Of a stretch of 64,000 nucleotides of DNA, positions 38,201 through 53,200 are shown in pieces. Made by a program: the position numbers and the translations under genes. The notes under the pieces are model-generated. The model saw only the letters and a program-made list of their open reading frames with translations. It searched no databases and was not told the origin of the DNA. This DNA comes from Diphasiastrum complanatum (taxonomy: Eukaryota > Streptophyta > Lycopodiopsida > Lycopodiales > Lycopodiaceae): NCBI GenBank assembly GCA_029204225.1, contig CM055095.1, positions 44,751,446 through 44,815,445 of the forward strand. Reading direction: 5' to 3'. Numbering within the stretch: the first letter of the stretch is position 1; each line of letters starts with the position of its first letter.

Positions 38201-41200
38201 TTGGGGGTTGTCCCATAGCTTGAAAGGCAAGAGGAAGCTGCCTCATGGCTCATGGACCTCTCATTTTTGCTTTGGAATAAAGAAACAAAGTCTCAAGTAT
38301 TCGTACTCGTGTTTCTTTTAACCGAATGCCATTCTAGATGAATCTCGTGTTTCAAGTTATGAAAAGGTAGATAGGCAAGTGTATAGTTGCAATCTACATC
38401 AAATACGTTAGATAGACAAAAGCATATATTTCAGCATTGCAATTATCAGAGATAGCATCCACATCTACATTAGACCCTAGTCAGCTTCGAGCTCTAGATG
38501 AGTCTATTAGGCAAGGTTAAGTCCTTTCTCATTCAAGACAACCCAGCCAAGTTACCCCTTAGTAGAAATGCGAAAGATAGGATTGAACTAGTTCTAGATG
38601 CATGACTTATTCGTTGACCTCCTTATAGGATGAGCCTTAAGGAGGAAGAGGTGAGAAGGATACTCAACCAATAATCTCAGGTTAGCATATAATAAGCCTA
38701 GTTAATCACCCTTCGCTCAGCCAATTTTTGGTGAAGAAGAAAGGTGGATCTTTCAAGATGTGTGCAGATTATCGTGGCCTAAATAAGATCAAGATGAACA
38801 TAGATATCCTATGCCACAAATAGATAATTTGTTGGAGGCATTGCATGAAGCAAATGTGTTCAAGAAGATCAATCTTAAGAGTGGCTATCATCAGATCCGT
38901 ATTAGGAAGCCTGATGTGTTTGTATGCCAATGATCAAAACACCAAGTTCTACATGACTCGAGTGGTTTACCTCAGTCACATAATGACAGTAGAGGGAATT
39001 ATTGTAAACCCAACTAAGGTGGCTATGATACTGAGTTAGCCTTTGCCAACTAATATTCGTCAAATATGGTCATTCTTAGGTTTTTACATTTTTTATTGCA
39101 AATTCATTGAAAGTACAGCTGGTTAGTTGCTACATTGACGGATCAGTTACACGAAAACAATGTTTTGGTTATTAAGATGAAGGAAACTGAGGACAATTTT
39201 GCGGCACTGAAGGAGGCAATAACCTCTAAACTTGTGCTCAAGATTCTTGATCCCCAAAAGCCATGCAGTTTAGAGACCAATGCTAGTGACCATTGCGGTA
39301 AGGGCATCCTCAAGTAGGAGGGGAGACCAATGGCTTTTAAAAGTAAAAAGCTAACTTCTGCTCAACAAAGATATCCAACACATGAAAAGGACTTGTGTGC
39401 ACTCATACATTCACTGGTGTGGCGACACTGTTTATACGGTGTCAAATTTTATGTAAATACTAACCATTATACTCTCAAGTATTTCTGTAATTAGCCTAAA
39501 CTGAGAGGCCACCAGGTAGGTGGGCCAAGCTCATGCATCAGGCCAAGTTCAGATCAGTATCACTCTTGCAACTTTATGTAATTAACATAAACTGAGAGGC
39601 CACCAGGTAGGTGGGCCAAGCTTATCCATCAGGCCAAGTTCAGATCAGTATCAGTCTTGCAACTTTATGTGGCTGGAATTTATTCCAAATGATGTTACTA
39701 GTACCTTTCAAAATGGCTACTTGGATCCATCTATGCATGCAAGTGCTAAGCAAGGCCTGGAGGATCAGGCGCAAGCTCAGGCACTTGTAGAAGTAGAAAA
39801 CGCCACCACATAGTGATAGGGTTAGAGGGAGGTACAGATTACACCTTGCATTCAGAAAATAGTGATTCTAAGGACTAGATCTATAACTACACATATTCAA
39901 TATGTAGAAAGATAATGTATAAGTAAATTCTATACCACAAATGATTATGAACAGCGGTCACAGCCCATATGGATCCATTGCATTTTCAAAACTAAAATTG
40001 CTTATATCAGGTCTTATTGGGCTATCAATTGTCTCTTCCCTGCTATGTCAATGATGGATTTTGTTGATGTCAGTTTCAAACAATCAAATTTTACTATTCC
40101 ACGAATTGGGACATGATTTTATGGTCAATTTCCAACTCCATGCTAGATTTTGCTGACTTTTTATGAACCATAAATGTTTGCTAAACAGTTCATAATTTAT
40201 TCTTCTCTTTTACTATGGTTCTTGGGGTTTGGGATGTCGCAGTAACTTTCAAACTTTTTTTCCAGATTCAAGCTCAGCTATTTTTGTGCATCTGCAAAAA
40301 AAAAATTCTGCCCAAAAAATTGAACAAAACGGTACATTACTGTTTGGAACGTAGGTATTTTTCCACATTCCAGATGGGATGTGGTAAACATATCTTATTC
40401 GACCTTCTAAGCACCAAGTGATATGCTTAATTTTGTTGTCATTTCCATTCTAGGAATTGAGGCTAGTCAGTAAGTGTCCTTTTTTGTTAATTAATGTTAA
40501 CTAAGCAAACAATGGAATGTCAACTAGGTTCTGCACTTATTTGATACTAAAAAGTAGGGATCATTACCATAGTACATGCACATTCTTATTGACCATGTAT
40601 GAATTTTCTCAGTCCCTCAAACTGTTAGATGGTTTTTCAAAACATCACACAAGAAACGAATCCTGTGATGATGCTAAGAAAAATGGCCCAGCAATTCAAT
40701 CATCATATAACTCACCCAAATTGCGAAACTTCACCTTCAGAGTTCTCATGAGTGGGAAATTGAAAGAACTACTTAACAGGATTGGCATGTGATAAGAAAC
40801 AAAGCATACAAAATATGAAATTAACTCTCCAAGCTAAACCTATCAAAAGCAATGGAAGCTGAAACACGTCACTTACAAAGAAAGAAACCTCAGATTTTCT
40901 TCTCAATAAAGCTACAAATTCTTTAAAATCAAGAAGACTAAATCGTATAAGGTGTGCAAGAAAAAATCTACATACGGGTCCAAACCTAGGACAGCATAAT
41001 GTTGTCGTAATCCTGCTCTTCTATAAAGATCAGATTTGTAGTGCTGTTCATAATCAGCCTTCTGTTTGTTCCTATTTGCTCCATCCCAGTATTGATCTTC
41101 CTCTGAAAATTGGTCTCTGCTCCAAGGGTGCTCTTGCCACTTCTCGTAACCCCTTGTATTACTGGCTCTTTCCCGATTGAAGGCATCTTGCATGCGCCTG

Positions 41201-44200
41201 ATACGTTCCTACATGCAACAATATAAGATAATCTTCAATGGCCATGCCCGCATTTTGCAAATAAATCATGGAAATAGCTTCAACTTTTTTCAAATACTCA
41301 TCATTTGAGCATCTACACGAAAATAAATTCCATGCTTTAGACTAAAATCTAATTCGCTGCTTTCAGCTGGATATCAGTTGTCCAATCACTAAGCTTACAT
41401 CCTTCAAACTTTTCACATTCTATATCATGTCCTATCACCAAAGGGTCAGATGAACAACTACACTGAAATTAAGATTACAATATGGACTATGTCAACCATA
41501 ACTGTATGAACAGTTTACTGCCAAATAAGCACTTAAATGTAGGAACAAGAGATCTTGAATGCAATTTGGGCTAAATAAAAGTGTCAAAAGTTCAAATGCA
41601 AGAATAATATGATAGAAGCAACCTCACTTATGTACAGTACAGGAGGGTACAAACTTCAAAGTATCCTACTTGATTACTTTATGCTTAGGCTATAATCAGC
41701 TTTTCCAAATTGTGCTCAAGACTATCTATAGGCTATTGACACCTATGGGCAGAAAAACGTCTGCCCAAATAAGTTTAAGAGGAAACTATCTGCACAAGCT
41801 GCCTGTCCAAAATAAATGGTTGTCTCTACGTTAAACATTTAGATGTGTTGAAGGTTGTAATCTTGGTCTTCTTGATATTGACATCTGATCCCCAAACACT
41901 ACAATATGCTTGTGTCTGAGGCAAATGAAATTATTGCATATTGTTACTGCAGATACAGCAACGATATAAGACAGCCATGGCAGGCATCGTCACCATGTGA
42001 AGTTCCATGAGGGTATTTTGCACATCTCAGGCTTTGTTTTGTTTTCTTAGGCATCATTTTGCTCAAGGCAAGACTTCTACTAAGAGCACACAACATCAAC
42101 TCTAATAGTAGCAGGGAGCACAATTTCCCTCCAAAAATTCTGCCTCTCGTTATTATTTGAACCTTGCTTCAGGGTTCCTCCAGGGACTGCAAATAGGCCT
42201 TATGTACATTCATATCACCTTATGATTTCGTATTGCTTGGGTTCTTCGTGGGAGAACTGTTGCCTTTGCTATTACCTGTAGGGCTTTAGTGATTACATGT
42301 GTTTCTATTTGCCATTCTTTGTGGAAGATTGTTAGATTGCTTCATGTATTGTCAATTTGTGCTTCATTGAAACTAGAATCTGTAATTCGATTCATAATTG
42401 TTAGCTATAGGAAGTTGGGCCCCCAAGTGCTAGGGACACAACCCCTTGGGTCTCTAAACCCAACTTGGAAACGGATGCTAGATTGGACCTGTTGACTTGA
42501 CCGGTGACTCGTGGAATGCATGGGTGCCACTTGTCATTATCAGGGATGTGTATTGGGCTTGGAGACTCCTACCATGGAGGTATACAAGGGGAGGAGGTCT
42601 TAGTTTCCATTCATTCTTCTACTGGGAGAAGGTGGATGTGCACAACTAGGGTGTGAGCTACGGCCATAGCGGTGGTATGGGACGCCATTAGGGTTGGCGG
42701 TCAGATCCTACTTGTTGGCAGGCCAGGGCATGGATGGATCCTACGACGGGGTGGATCGTATATGTTTGGCTCCATAAGGTGACCGGCTCCTAGGGGTTAA
42801 TGGTCGATTAGGGTTGTAACAGTTGGTATCAGAGCCATTGCAAGCCGTGCTTCATGTTTTATGCACGGGGGAGGGGGGGGTTGATGGATTGCCACCTTTG
42901 CTTGTGTTTCCTCTCATATTGATTCTACATTTTGTGGCAGCCATGGACAATACCACATTGAAGGTGTAGCTGATCAATAAGTCTTGAGAGTGAGTGGAGT
43001 TTCAGCTCCTTTTGCACTTGTATATCCTCTTCCTGCTTCCTAACTTGGATCCTAACCCATCCACACAAACTGTATCTCATCCTACAGAGACTATAGTGGC
43101 TGCTTCTCTTTCTGATCCTGATGTCCTTCTGTCAGCAATCAACAATCTACAACAAGAGATTGCCGATATGCAAGCAAGAGATGCAAAGGAGCAACATGAG
43201 GTAAGGGAATTGACACAATCAAGGCAACTATTGCATCATCTCTTGTTCACACTTGAGATATTTTGGGGAGAAAAGAAGGATAGATCCCCTAATGTTGTCA
43301 CCGGTGGAATTCACACTTTTCCATGCACAACTCCACAAATGATAACAAGATCAATCTGGCCATTATGTACTTGCGAACCAAAGGTGTTGGCTCAATTGGT
43401 TACCTTGACATCCAAAGTTTCTTTGGTCTCAAGTTCGAGCCTACCCTTGGAAACCAAGAAGCATTATGTACTTGCGAGGCAAAGCTTCCACATGGTGGTA
43501 GGATCTGAGAGGGAAACCCGAGGTCCCCAAGACATGGGAGGATTTCTGTAAGGCCTTCAAAGTGGCCTTTTTACCAATCCTAGATGACTTCGAGTTCTAT
43601 CGTTGGTATGCGACGATACAAATGGGAAATCAGTCCCTTGACCCATACTTGCAAGACTTCCAAGAGATATATTCTCGTTTTACAACTAGGATAGACCTTG
43701 CTTTGGTAAAGTTGCATTTTATTTTGGGATTACCCAAAGACTTTCAACTTGAGGTTAGGAGGAACCAGCTTCTTACCCTCGAGGATGCAATTCATTATGC
43801 CCACATATATGATGATACTCGTATAGTGCCTAGGCCCAAGCCTGCAGGGCAGCCCGAAGCAAAGGGCAAAAATCCATTCTTTTTGAAGAAAGGAATAGAA
43901 AAGGCGAAGGAAACTTCTTCAAGACCTAGTAGATCAAAGAAACAATCTACAATGGACCAAGAGACCTTCACTAAAGCTAGAAGCGACAATTTGTGCTTTA
44001 ACTGCACGGAGCCAGGTCATGTTGCAAAGAATGCCCAAAGAAAACGAGGAAAGTTGATGGGGCTTCTTTTAGGAAGCAGTTTTATGAGAGGAATGAGTTG
44101 CCAAAGAAAAACTATGTAACTCACAATTTGTCATTCTTGCATAACAGCTCACTCATAGAAATGTGGATATTTCTTAACGGCTCACTCATAGAACTTAATG

Positions 44201-47200
44201 GAAATGTAGATATTTCTTCTCCTTATATGCTTTTTGCTTTGGAAACAGTTGGATGCATGACTACTATAGATTGTGATTCTTATTTATGTTGGTTAAAGGA
44301 TTTTACCTTTAAAAGATAATGCAATTTATACAAGTATAACATGCAACTTGCACTAATGACTAATAATCTAAAGGTAGAGCAATCACTAGAAGGTGAGACC
44401 TTTAGAAAACTTAGGCCGGACACTCACCTATATCTTTGTACCCTTACAGGATGAGCACAAAAGAAGAAATTTTTAGGCAGCTGCAACAATATTTAAAGAT
44501 GGGACATGTAAGGCCTAGTAAGTCCCCTTGGGGGACGCCAGTTTTATTAGTGAATAAAAAGGACAGAGGAGTTTGTCTTTGTGTAGACTATAAGAAATTA
44601 AACAATTTAACTAAAAAAAACAAATACCCTTTACCGCGAATAGATGAGCCGGTTGATCGATTACATGGTGCGAAGCACATCACCAAAATCGTTTTTGAGA
44701 TCAAGGTAACATCAAATTCGTATTAAGAGTTAGGACAGTGAAAAAATCGGGTTTAGGACAAGGTATGGCCATTATGAGTTTCTGGTCTTCCCGTTTGGAT
44801 TGACAAATGCTCTCGCGACCTTTCGGCAGATGATGAACGATCTTCTTTGTCCATATCTCATCGGGATTAATTAGGTGCTTTTGTGCACTCATTAGAAAAT
44901 GCCCAACAAAATTCTTGCCCTACATATGTGTATGCACCTAGTAAGACCTCAGAGGAGCATGAGGAGCATCTCAAGACTGTCTTGGAATTACTAAGACAGG
45001 AGAAGCTCTACACCAAAGAATCCAAATGTGAGTTCTTTCAGACAAGACTAGTTTATCTCGGTCAGCTTATTTCGAACCGTGGGTTGGAAATTGACTGTAA
45101 GGTCTGTAAAGTTCGTGAGTGGTCTATTCTCCTTACCATCAGAGAAGCCAAATCTTTTCTTGGCTTCACTAGATTTTGTTTATCGATTTATCGAGGACTA
45201 TGCGGTAATTGCATTGCCCTTGACGAATGTCCTCAAGGAAAAAGAACAAGCCGACACAGTAAATTCAGTCCAGTTACTTGGCCTGAAGAGTTGAATCAAA
45301 GCTTTGAAGCTTTGAAACAATGTGTCTACCACCCCAATTCTACACATAGTCGATCCTAACAAGCCATATGCGCTTGAGAAGGATGCTAGCGACTTTGCTA
45401 TAGGGGCAGTCCTATTCTAAGATGGTAGACCATTTGCTTTTGAAAGCAAGAAGTTGGACACTACTCAAAGGCGGTATACCTATGATAAGGAACTTTTTGT
45501 TGTTATTATTGCTCTTGAAATCTGGAGACATTACTTGTATGGGTCCAGATTTACTATTGTCGCTCGGCACCAAGCACTAAGGTATATTTGTGATGCGGTT
45601 GACCTTTGAGGTCGTACAGTCAAGTGGTCATAGATGCTCCAAGAACTTTGGTATGACGATAAGAATCGGAAAGGTACGTCAAACTGTGTCACAGATGCTT
45701 TCAGTTGGACCGGATCGGTTATTCAGTTAAGCTTTTCTGAGATCCAATCTAATTTGTATCTATGCCTTAGAGATTTGTGTAAGACCGATAGGTATTTAGG
45801 TCCTATTTGGCTAGACATCTTGGCAGGAAATTCTAGATCTAGTTTGGAACTTGGAAGGCAGGATTCCAAGATGTCTCCTCGGGATAAGAGACTAAGAGAT
45901 AATTCCATAAGTTTACTTTTCCGGAATGGAAAATTTGTATGTGTGCCAAAAAATGAGGAAATCGAGGCCCAAATCTTGCATGAATGTCATGGCAGCCCAT
46001 GTGCTGGGCATCCTGGCTCACAAGGGACACTTGATCTAATGACAAGAAATTTCTATTGGCCAAAATTAAAAGATCAAGCTGAGGCTTGTGTTCGCAATTG
46101 CGGACCATGCCAAGTTAATAAAGCTTGAAAGACTTAAGGCAGCTAGTTTGTTACTTTGGAAATTCCTGAAAGAAAGTAAGAAAGCATTTTCGTGGATTTT
46201 GTGGTTGGGCTACCTCAGACGAGGAAGCAAAATGATGCTATTTGGGTCATAGTAGACACTAACCAAACTGGCGCAGTTCATTCCAACCAAAGCGTCTGTC
46301 AAAGCTTTTGAACTTGCTCAGCTTTTCGAGGAAAAGTTGTTCAGGTTGTATGGATTGCCGAATGACATTGTTAGTGATCGAGATTCAAAGTTCAATGGCA
46401 AATTCTAGTAAGCAATCTTCGAGAAATTGGAGACCACATTAAGTCTAGGGTCTTCAGATGCTGCCTCTTAGAAGCAAATGCATGTTTTGAATTATCTTCC
46501 CTTTCATAAACATTCTTCCCTCTCATCTCCTCCTGTAAAAGAAGACCACATAACCCCCCAAAGGTTGGGAGTTTCTCACTAGCATAAAGGGGGACATCAC
46601 ATAGTATTGATAGTTGAATGACAAACTATTCAAGCCTATGGAAACAATACTCCTCTCACTTATTGTCTCTCCCACTGAAGCAAGCTGGTCCATAAGGTCC
46701 TTGACCTTTGTGATGTGATCATTGATTGTTGCCCCTACTTCCATCTTGAGAGTATGTAACTTGTTCTGCAAGTAAATAAGCCTAGCCGAATCCACTGTTT
46801 CAAACATAGACTTCAAAAGGCCACAAGCTTCCACTACATCCTTTGCATTGCAAATATGAGGAATAATGTTGTCTTTGACAAAGATTGATCACCCTATGAG
46901 CCTTCTATCTCCAGCTAATTTAGTCCTTCAATTTAGGTTCAAATGTAGGTATATGCTCTCTACCTGCAATTCCCAGCAATTCTTGTCCATCAAGATGTTA
47001 GTCATCTTGAACTTCCACACTTTGTAGTTTGTGCCATCATGATTCACCCAACAAACTCTCTCCAAGACTAGCAATGCTAAAATCTTTGCTCAAACAAAAG
47101 CTCAACCTAAAAGGAATCAGAAAAGAAACAATGTCCAGCAACTAGGGTATCACCCCAAACTAGGGTATGTAGCCAGCACAAGCACTAGACCCCATTGAAT

Positions 47201-50200
47201 CAGAAATCAAAGCCCCTACTTTTGACTTTGCCACTAGGTATGGCCTGGCTAGCACAAGCACTAGACCCCACTAAATCAAAAACCAAAGCCCCTACAGAAA
47301 GTGCACCCCACTTTTGTGTACGCTCCACCAAAAATCATCCCACTCTCCTTGCCAACAGCTCTCCAACAATACAAGACTCAACCTGATTTGACTCCTGTAG
47401 ATCAAAAGCGCCCTCCTACAAGATTGAGGTGCTTGTGGAAGATGAGGATCTTCTCAAGAATCTAAGCATTGTAGTTTCTCTCACTCTAATTTTCACAGGC
47501 TAGACAACTTGCTTTGATACCATGATGAATTGCAAGACCTAGTTATGGAGTATCTTAACTGCAATACTAGATCGACTAGGAAAGTTTGAGGAACTCAGCT
47601 ATGGAAAATATCAAATAGAAGAAAAATTGCATAAGCAGCTCACAACACCTAAAGTTAGAAGAGAATATGAATTGCTATAGAGAGAGGGAGGAGGGAGTGG
47701 GTCTTCCAAGTCCCTTGTGAGGCAAGCACCTCAAGTACATTCACGGAAAGTCTATGTGTCAACCATATGAGTGAGCTACTTGGTCAAGTGTGCCACTTGC
47801 ACTAATTTATTTAAGTTACAAAAAGGGGGTCCCATGTATTCAATCAATAAATCTACAGCTTACAACAACATTAGTGCTTAGCCAAAGGGGTAAAAAAGGC
47901 ATTACTCTTCAACACATATACGGGCCATCACTTGTGATGACATCGGAGTTACCAAGACTTCAGCCGACATGTTGGGATGTCACTAGGTATGGTGAGTATT
48001 TGTTGCAACTGGGTAAAGCCCATGAGTTAGCCATTTATAATGGCTTAACTTGTTGGCCAGATTCGAATAGCTACACATGCCACTCTCATAGTGGCGGGCA
48101 TAGCATTATCAACTACCCTCATGGAGTCACTATCCTTTATTTCACTTTAATTTGATTTCCAAATCCTTCTTCCCACCCTTTATGCTCACTATTTCTTTCA
48201 TTCTTTCTAGGCTCTATCCCAATCTCACAATCTCCATGTCTTCCATATTTTTTCATGCACCCAAATATGCCTTCGATCACTCCATTACGAGATGTCAGGA
48301 AGCTCTTCCCTCAGGTCTTGTTGGAGTCACAAGCCGCCTTCCCACCACCTCACTCCACACTGCTGCATCCTTGTCTTTCCCATCTAAACCTCATCGTCGC
48401 AAACCCACATCATCTCGTGACATACGACCTCCTTGGTTTGATGCAAAGTGTCACTCATTACATCTCATGTTGTCGATCCAAGTTTATATGAACCACACCT
48501 TCATACAGCCCGTCGATCTCTTCACTGCACACTCCGCAATAAAAGAAATGTATATGAAACACGGGACTGGAAACATCTTGTCAATTCATCCACAGGTGCT
48601 TTTTGGCGTGATTTTATCCCCCATGCTCCACCTCTCCTTGAGGATTTACTTTCTTGGACTACATATGCCACCACATTATATACCATACCACTGACACACC
48701 CATCTCCATCTGCCCATGCCCATGTGAGTTCACCTTCTTCACCTCTGAAATGGTCCTAACAGCCATAAAGAGAATGAAGACTCGTCGTACCCGAGATATC
48801 GACGACCTTGAATCAGTACCTATACTAAAAATAGAAATAGGCCTTCTAGCGCACAGGTTGTCCTCTACAATTAATTAATTAACCATTAATTCCTAACACT
48901 CCCCCTTAATGGATAATTGATTATCAATAAGACCTAGGAGTGTCCTGATTTTCATGACCAAGTCCTTTTGTGAAGATATCTGGAACTTGATCATTGGTGT
49001 TGTAGTAGATCAGCCAGCTTTATACTTATCTATAGAACCATCAGACTTAACCTTAATTCTATAAATCCACTTGCAACCTGTTGGAAGTACAACAAGATCC
49101 CATGTCTCGTTTTTCATAATAGAACTGTACTCCTCATCCATAGCAGTCGTCCAAACTTGTTCCTTTGCAGCATCTTCATAAAATAAAGGATCCTCCGAAT
49201 CCAACACTGAAGCCATAAACGCATAATGTGTTTTTTCACCACCTTCACAATAGTTGACACTTGAACGTGTCAATGTCTTAGCTCCTTGTTGACTCGATTC
49301 TCCCTCATCCAACATTTGACTATCTTTTATAGTCTCAAAATACCATCTTGGTAACTTCTTTGTAGGTGACGTAGAAGGAGAATAAGTATCAAATACTCCA
49401 TCTTGGTAACTTCTTTGTAGGTGACGTAGAAGGAGAATAAGTATCAAATACTCTTGACCTTTCCTTTTGTTTACCAAGATCCACCTGTGTACTCATCCTT
49501 GGTACAATTTGGGTAGAAGCTGTATCACATGGACCTGTATCTTCCTGAATATCATCTATGACAGGTGTTTTTGATGTAGGAGAAAATACATCCTCCTCAT
49601 GATCTTCTAGGTTAGAAGACTCACTTTCTTCAAACACAACATCCCTGTTCATAATCACCTTCTTACTGGTAAAATTATAAAGGCGATATGCCTTCTCTTG
49701 CTCATCATAACCAAGGAATAAACACTTGGCTGCTCTTGTTACTTGTACAAATTGTTTTGAATAGCTTACCATTTCACAAAACTTGATGTCTAAGGAAGAT
49801 TTCAAGGAGCTGGGTTTCTTCACCTTATTAACAAGAAACTTCAAATCTTTCAAACTGATTTTAGTGTAAAGTGTCCTGAAGTCATAGGTTTGAGTTGGTT
49901 TTCTTCTTCTATAGTACGAGAGGAGTTGAAAAACTTTATTACTTCTATAATACCTACAGAATCATTTAAAATCCAACTACAACCAACAGGAATATCTCCG
50001 TCCTTAAGTAACTTTATCCAAAGCTCATATAGAAGGAAGCAATGCTTTGAAGCAATCAGTTAGCCACTTAGAAAGGTCAATCAGCAATGAGCATACTTTT
50101 ATAGGCTGCTGCAATAAACCTAGGCCTGTAGGAACTTTATGAAATCTCCATGCAGCACAAAGAAATGGAAGATTTGGGTAACAATTAAAGTTATAAGAAT

Positions 50201-53200
50201 GACAAAAATCTTCATGATATTTTATTACACTCATAGTCCAAAGAGAACAAGCGTTATATGTTCCCACTGGAGAATGGATTTCATTCAATAACAATTCCAA
50301 ATAGGATTTCTTGCAAACAAATACAAAATTGTTTGAGCATTTATCCACATACAAAATGACAAAACGTTTATGAAACTTGTGAAGAAGAACGTCCTCCTCA
50401 TTAGAAAATGAAGTATGAGTATTAGAAGATGGGACAAATGAGACTTTTTTCACAAACTCAAAGTTACACAATTTAGAACTTTAGCATTCCATTATGATAA
50501 CAAACCATGGACTCCAAAAGATTCTTAAATATGGTAAGTGAACTAATTCATACTCATAGTTACAGATTTTAACAAGCAAGCATCTATTGAAAGAGGAGGA
50601 CGAAATTTAGTTCCTTTAGAAAAGGACTCTATCTGCAGTAACAGTATGACCTAAAAAAGGATCACAAAATTTTGAATAAAAGGAGTCACCACAAGAATAA
50701 GGGCTATTGTGGATAGACAATTTTTTCTTTTCTAAAAGATTCTGACCAATATCAGCATAATTAATGGCTTTTTGTCCTACAATTTTAACATATTTCCAAG
50801 CAACCATTGGATGATTCCAAATTTTCTTCACACGAGGAAGAGAATTCAATACTTCAGGCTTTCTAAGAATATAGTTCAAACAAATTTTGTCAAGATTAGG
50901 CGAAGTAAAATTTTGTGATGAGTAGATCTTTACTAGAGGTAAAACATTTAGTTTTAACATTAGCTTTGGAATTTATAAAGCGACTTAAAAGAGTTTTAAG
51001 CTGATAAAAATGAGAATGTGAAATACCTAGATCTTGACAAAACATTATCTAAAGTATAGAGCAACTGAAACAGGTTCTTAGGATTGTATCTATTAAATAT
51101 ATCGAGGGAGAACTTACCCAAAGACATAAGACGATCCAAATAAAGTAACCTCCTTATGTAATCTTTATAAGCAAACGTTCTAGAGACAACGGTATTACTA
51201 GGGGAAAAAAACTTGAGAGTTCTCATCCAAAAAAGTTCACGAAGCCACGCTACCTTAAAAAACTCTTTAGAATTAGAAAGTTTCCAATAATGTGCTCAAT
51301 GGGAAAGACCCGAATAGACTCAAAACCACTTTTGGCTATAGTAGTATACAAAGGTTTTAACTCGTTCTTTAGGAAACTTAGAGCTATGTACTTTTCTAGC
51401 TTCTCAAACATGTTTTTGAGAACGTACAAAAGCAGACTGAAAAGTTTGGCCAACATATACCATACTACTACTTCGTATGTTATAAGTGACATAGATTACT
51501 TGGGTGATATGGATTGTGCTAAGAGGCATAGAGGTATGGAAATGTTTTTCTCTATGACGTCTAAGGCAATTCAAAATTTTGATACGGTTATTTGTATAAT
51601 AAGTACTAACAAGCAAAGACAAATAGACCATTTAATTGGACCATGAGAGAGTTAGTCAATCACACAAAATTTTCTAGGAAAAGGTTTTATAGAATTTGCG
51701 TTAAGTGACTCTTGGTGGCAAATTACAAGGACTACCAAAGAGCCAAATGTACAAATTCCTTACAAGAGGCAAGAATTAATGTAGAACTTACTTTATGACC
51801 TAAACCTGAAGAATAAAAACCTAAACCTGAACATTTAAGGAATACTGAAATATTTATCTAATTAAGCGCAACCAAGAATAACTTGACTACAACTATACAT
51901 AAAGGAATATTTATCAAATTTTATTTATATTTTTACCACTAAAGGAGTAATATTGAAAGTTGAAAAGAACAATTTTACAAATTAGACTTTAAATATGAAA
52001 AGCTCATACTTAGAAGAGAACCAGAATAATGATAAACGTACAAGCAATAAATCACAAATTCAAAAACTTTTTGAAACTAGAGCTAGGTAGAGGAAAGGAG
52101 AATATCTAGGTCTAGAAGCAAGTGATTAACCCTAATAAGCAATAGACCAAGAACTCAAACAAAGTTCCACAACCCCAAAAAAATAAAAAAGAGCCATAAA
52201 ATTAAGAACCTTACTAATATGACATCGAGTAAGAGATGTTAGTTTTGATTAGAAAAATATCAAATTAGCTGTAGGAGCATGCACATTCTCTCAAGATCAT
52301 AGAACCCACAGTTCCCATAACCGTGGGGTCTGGGAACCGTGGAAGGAACCGTACCACGGTTCCTTGAACCGTGGTACGGTTCATGTAAAAAAATAATTAA
52401 TTAATTAATTAATTAATTTTCCTAAATTTTCCCCCAAAACCCCTCAAAGCTTGTTTTTGTCCCTCTCTCTCTGTCTCCTTCTCTCTGTCTCCCTCTCTCT
52501 TATCAATTTGGGAGATTAAATCATTTGAAGTTAATAATCTTAGGGAGAATCTGCTTTTTCTGGAAAAAAAAAAATTGGCATTTTTTTAGCAATTTTTTGG
52601 GCTATTTTTGGGGGTGGGACCAAAAAAAATTAATTAATTAATTATTCATTACGGTTCACCACGGTTTTGGGCAAAAATTTTAAAGAACCGTACGGGTCAC
52701 TGTACGGTTCTCAGAACCATGGTGAACTGTTAACGGTTCATTAATTCTATGCTCAAGATATGCAAATAAGAACATATAGCTGGCCACTACTTGGACAAAA
52801 ATTCATTAAGAATTTGCATGTCCGCTAAAGTGACAGAAAAATATCTATTTGTGAAATTAGAATATATCCAATTTCACAAATTTACATAGAGAAGTCAATG
52901 ATGTCATAAGGTAAAGCTTAGAAACAATATACGAGCAACTCAAAAAGTCCAAGGATCTAAGTCAACACAATAATATAAAATTCAATAAACACAAAATCTT
53001 AGCCAAACAGCATTGCTAATGTCTCATCAGTACACAAACTGGGTTTCAAAATAATCCGGATTCTATTGGGTGACCCAATGTTGACTACGAAGCAAAAGAC
53101 AATCAATAAGAAGAAAGAAAAAACAATAATAATGATAATAATTCAAATAAAATTAAATTAAGAATTAAAAATTTTAATTATAAATAAAATAATAAATAAT

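Noticed and set aside
48152-48694. 180-aa plus-strand ORF as a separate gene
   Set aside because: It lies between the LINE endonuclease and RT-start pieces in the same orientation, so it is part of the LINE relic.
51290-51646. Plus-strand 118-aa ORF
   Set aside because: It lies opposite the GIY-YIG-like part of the Penelope-like relic and has no recognisable motif.
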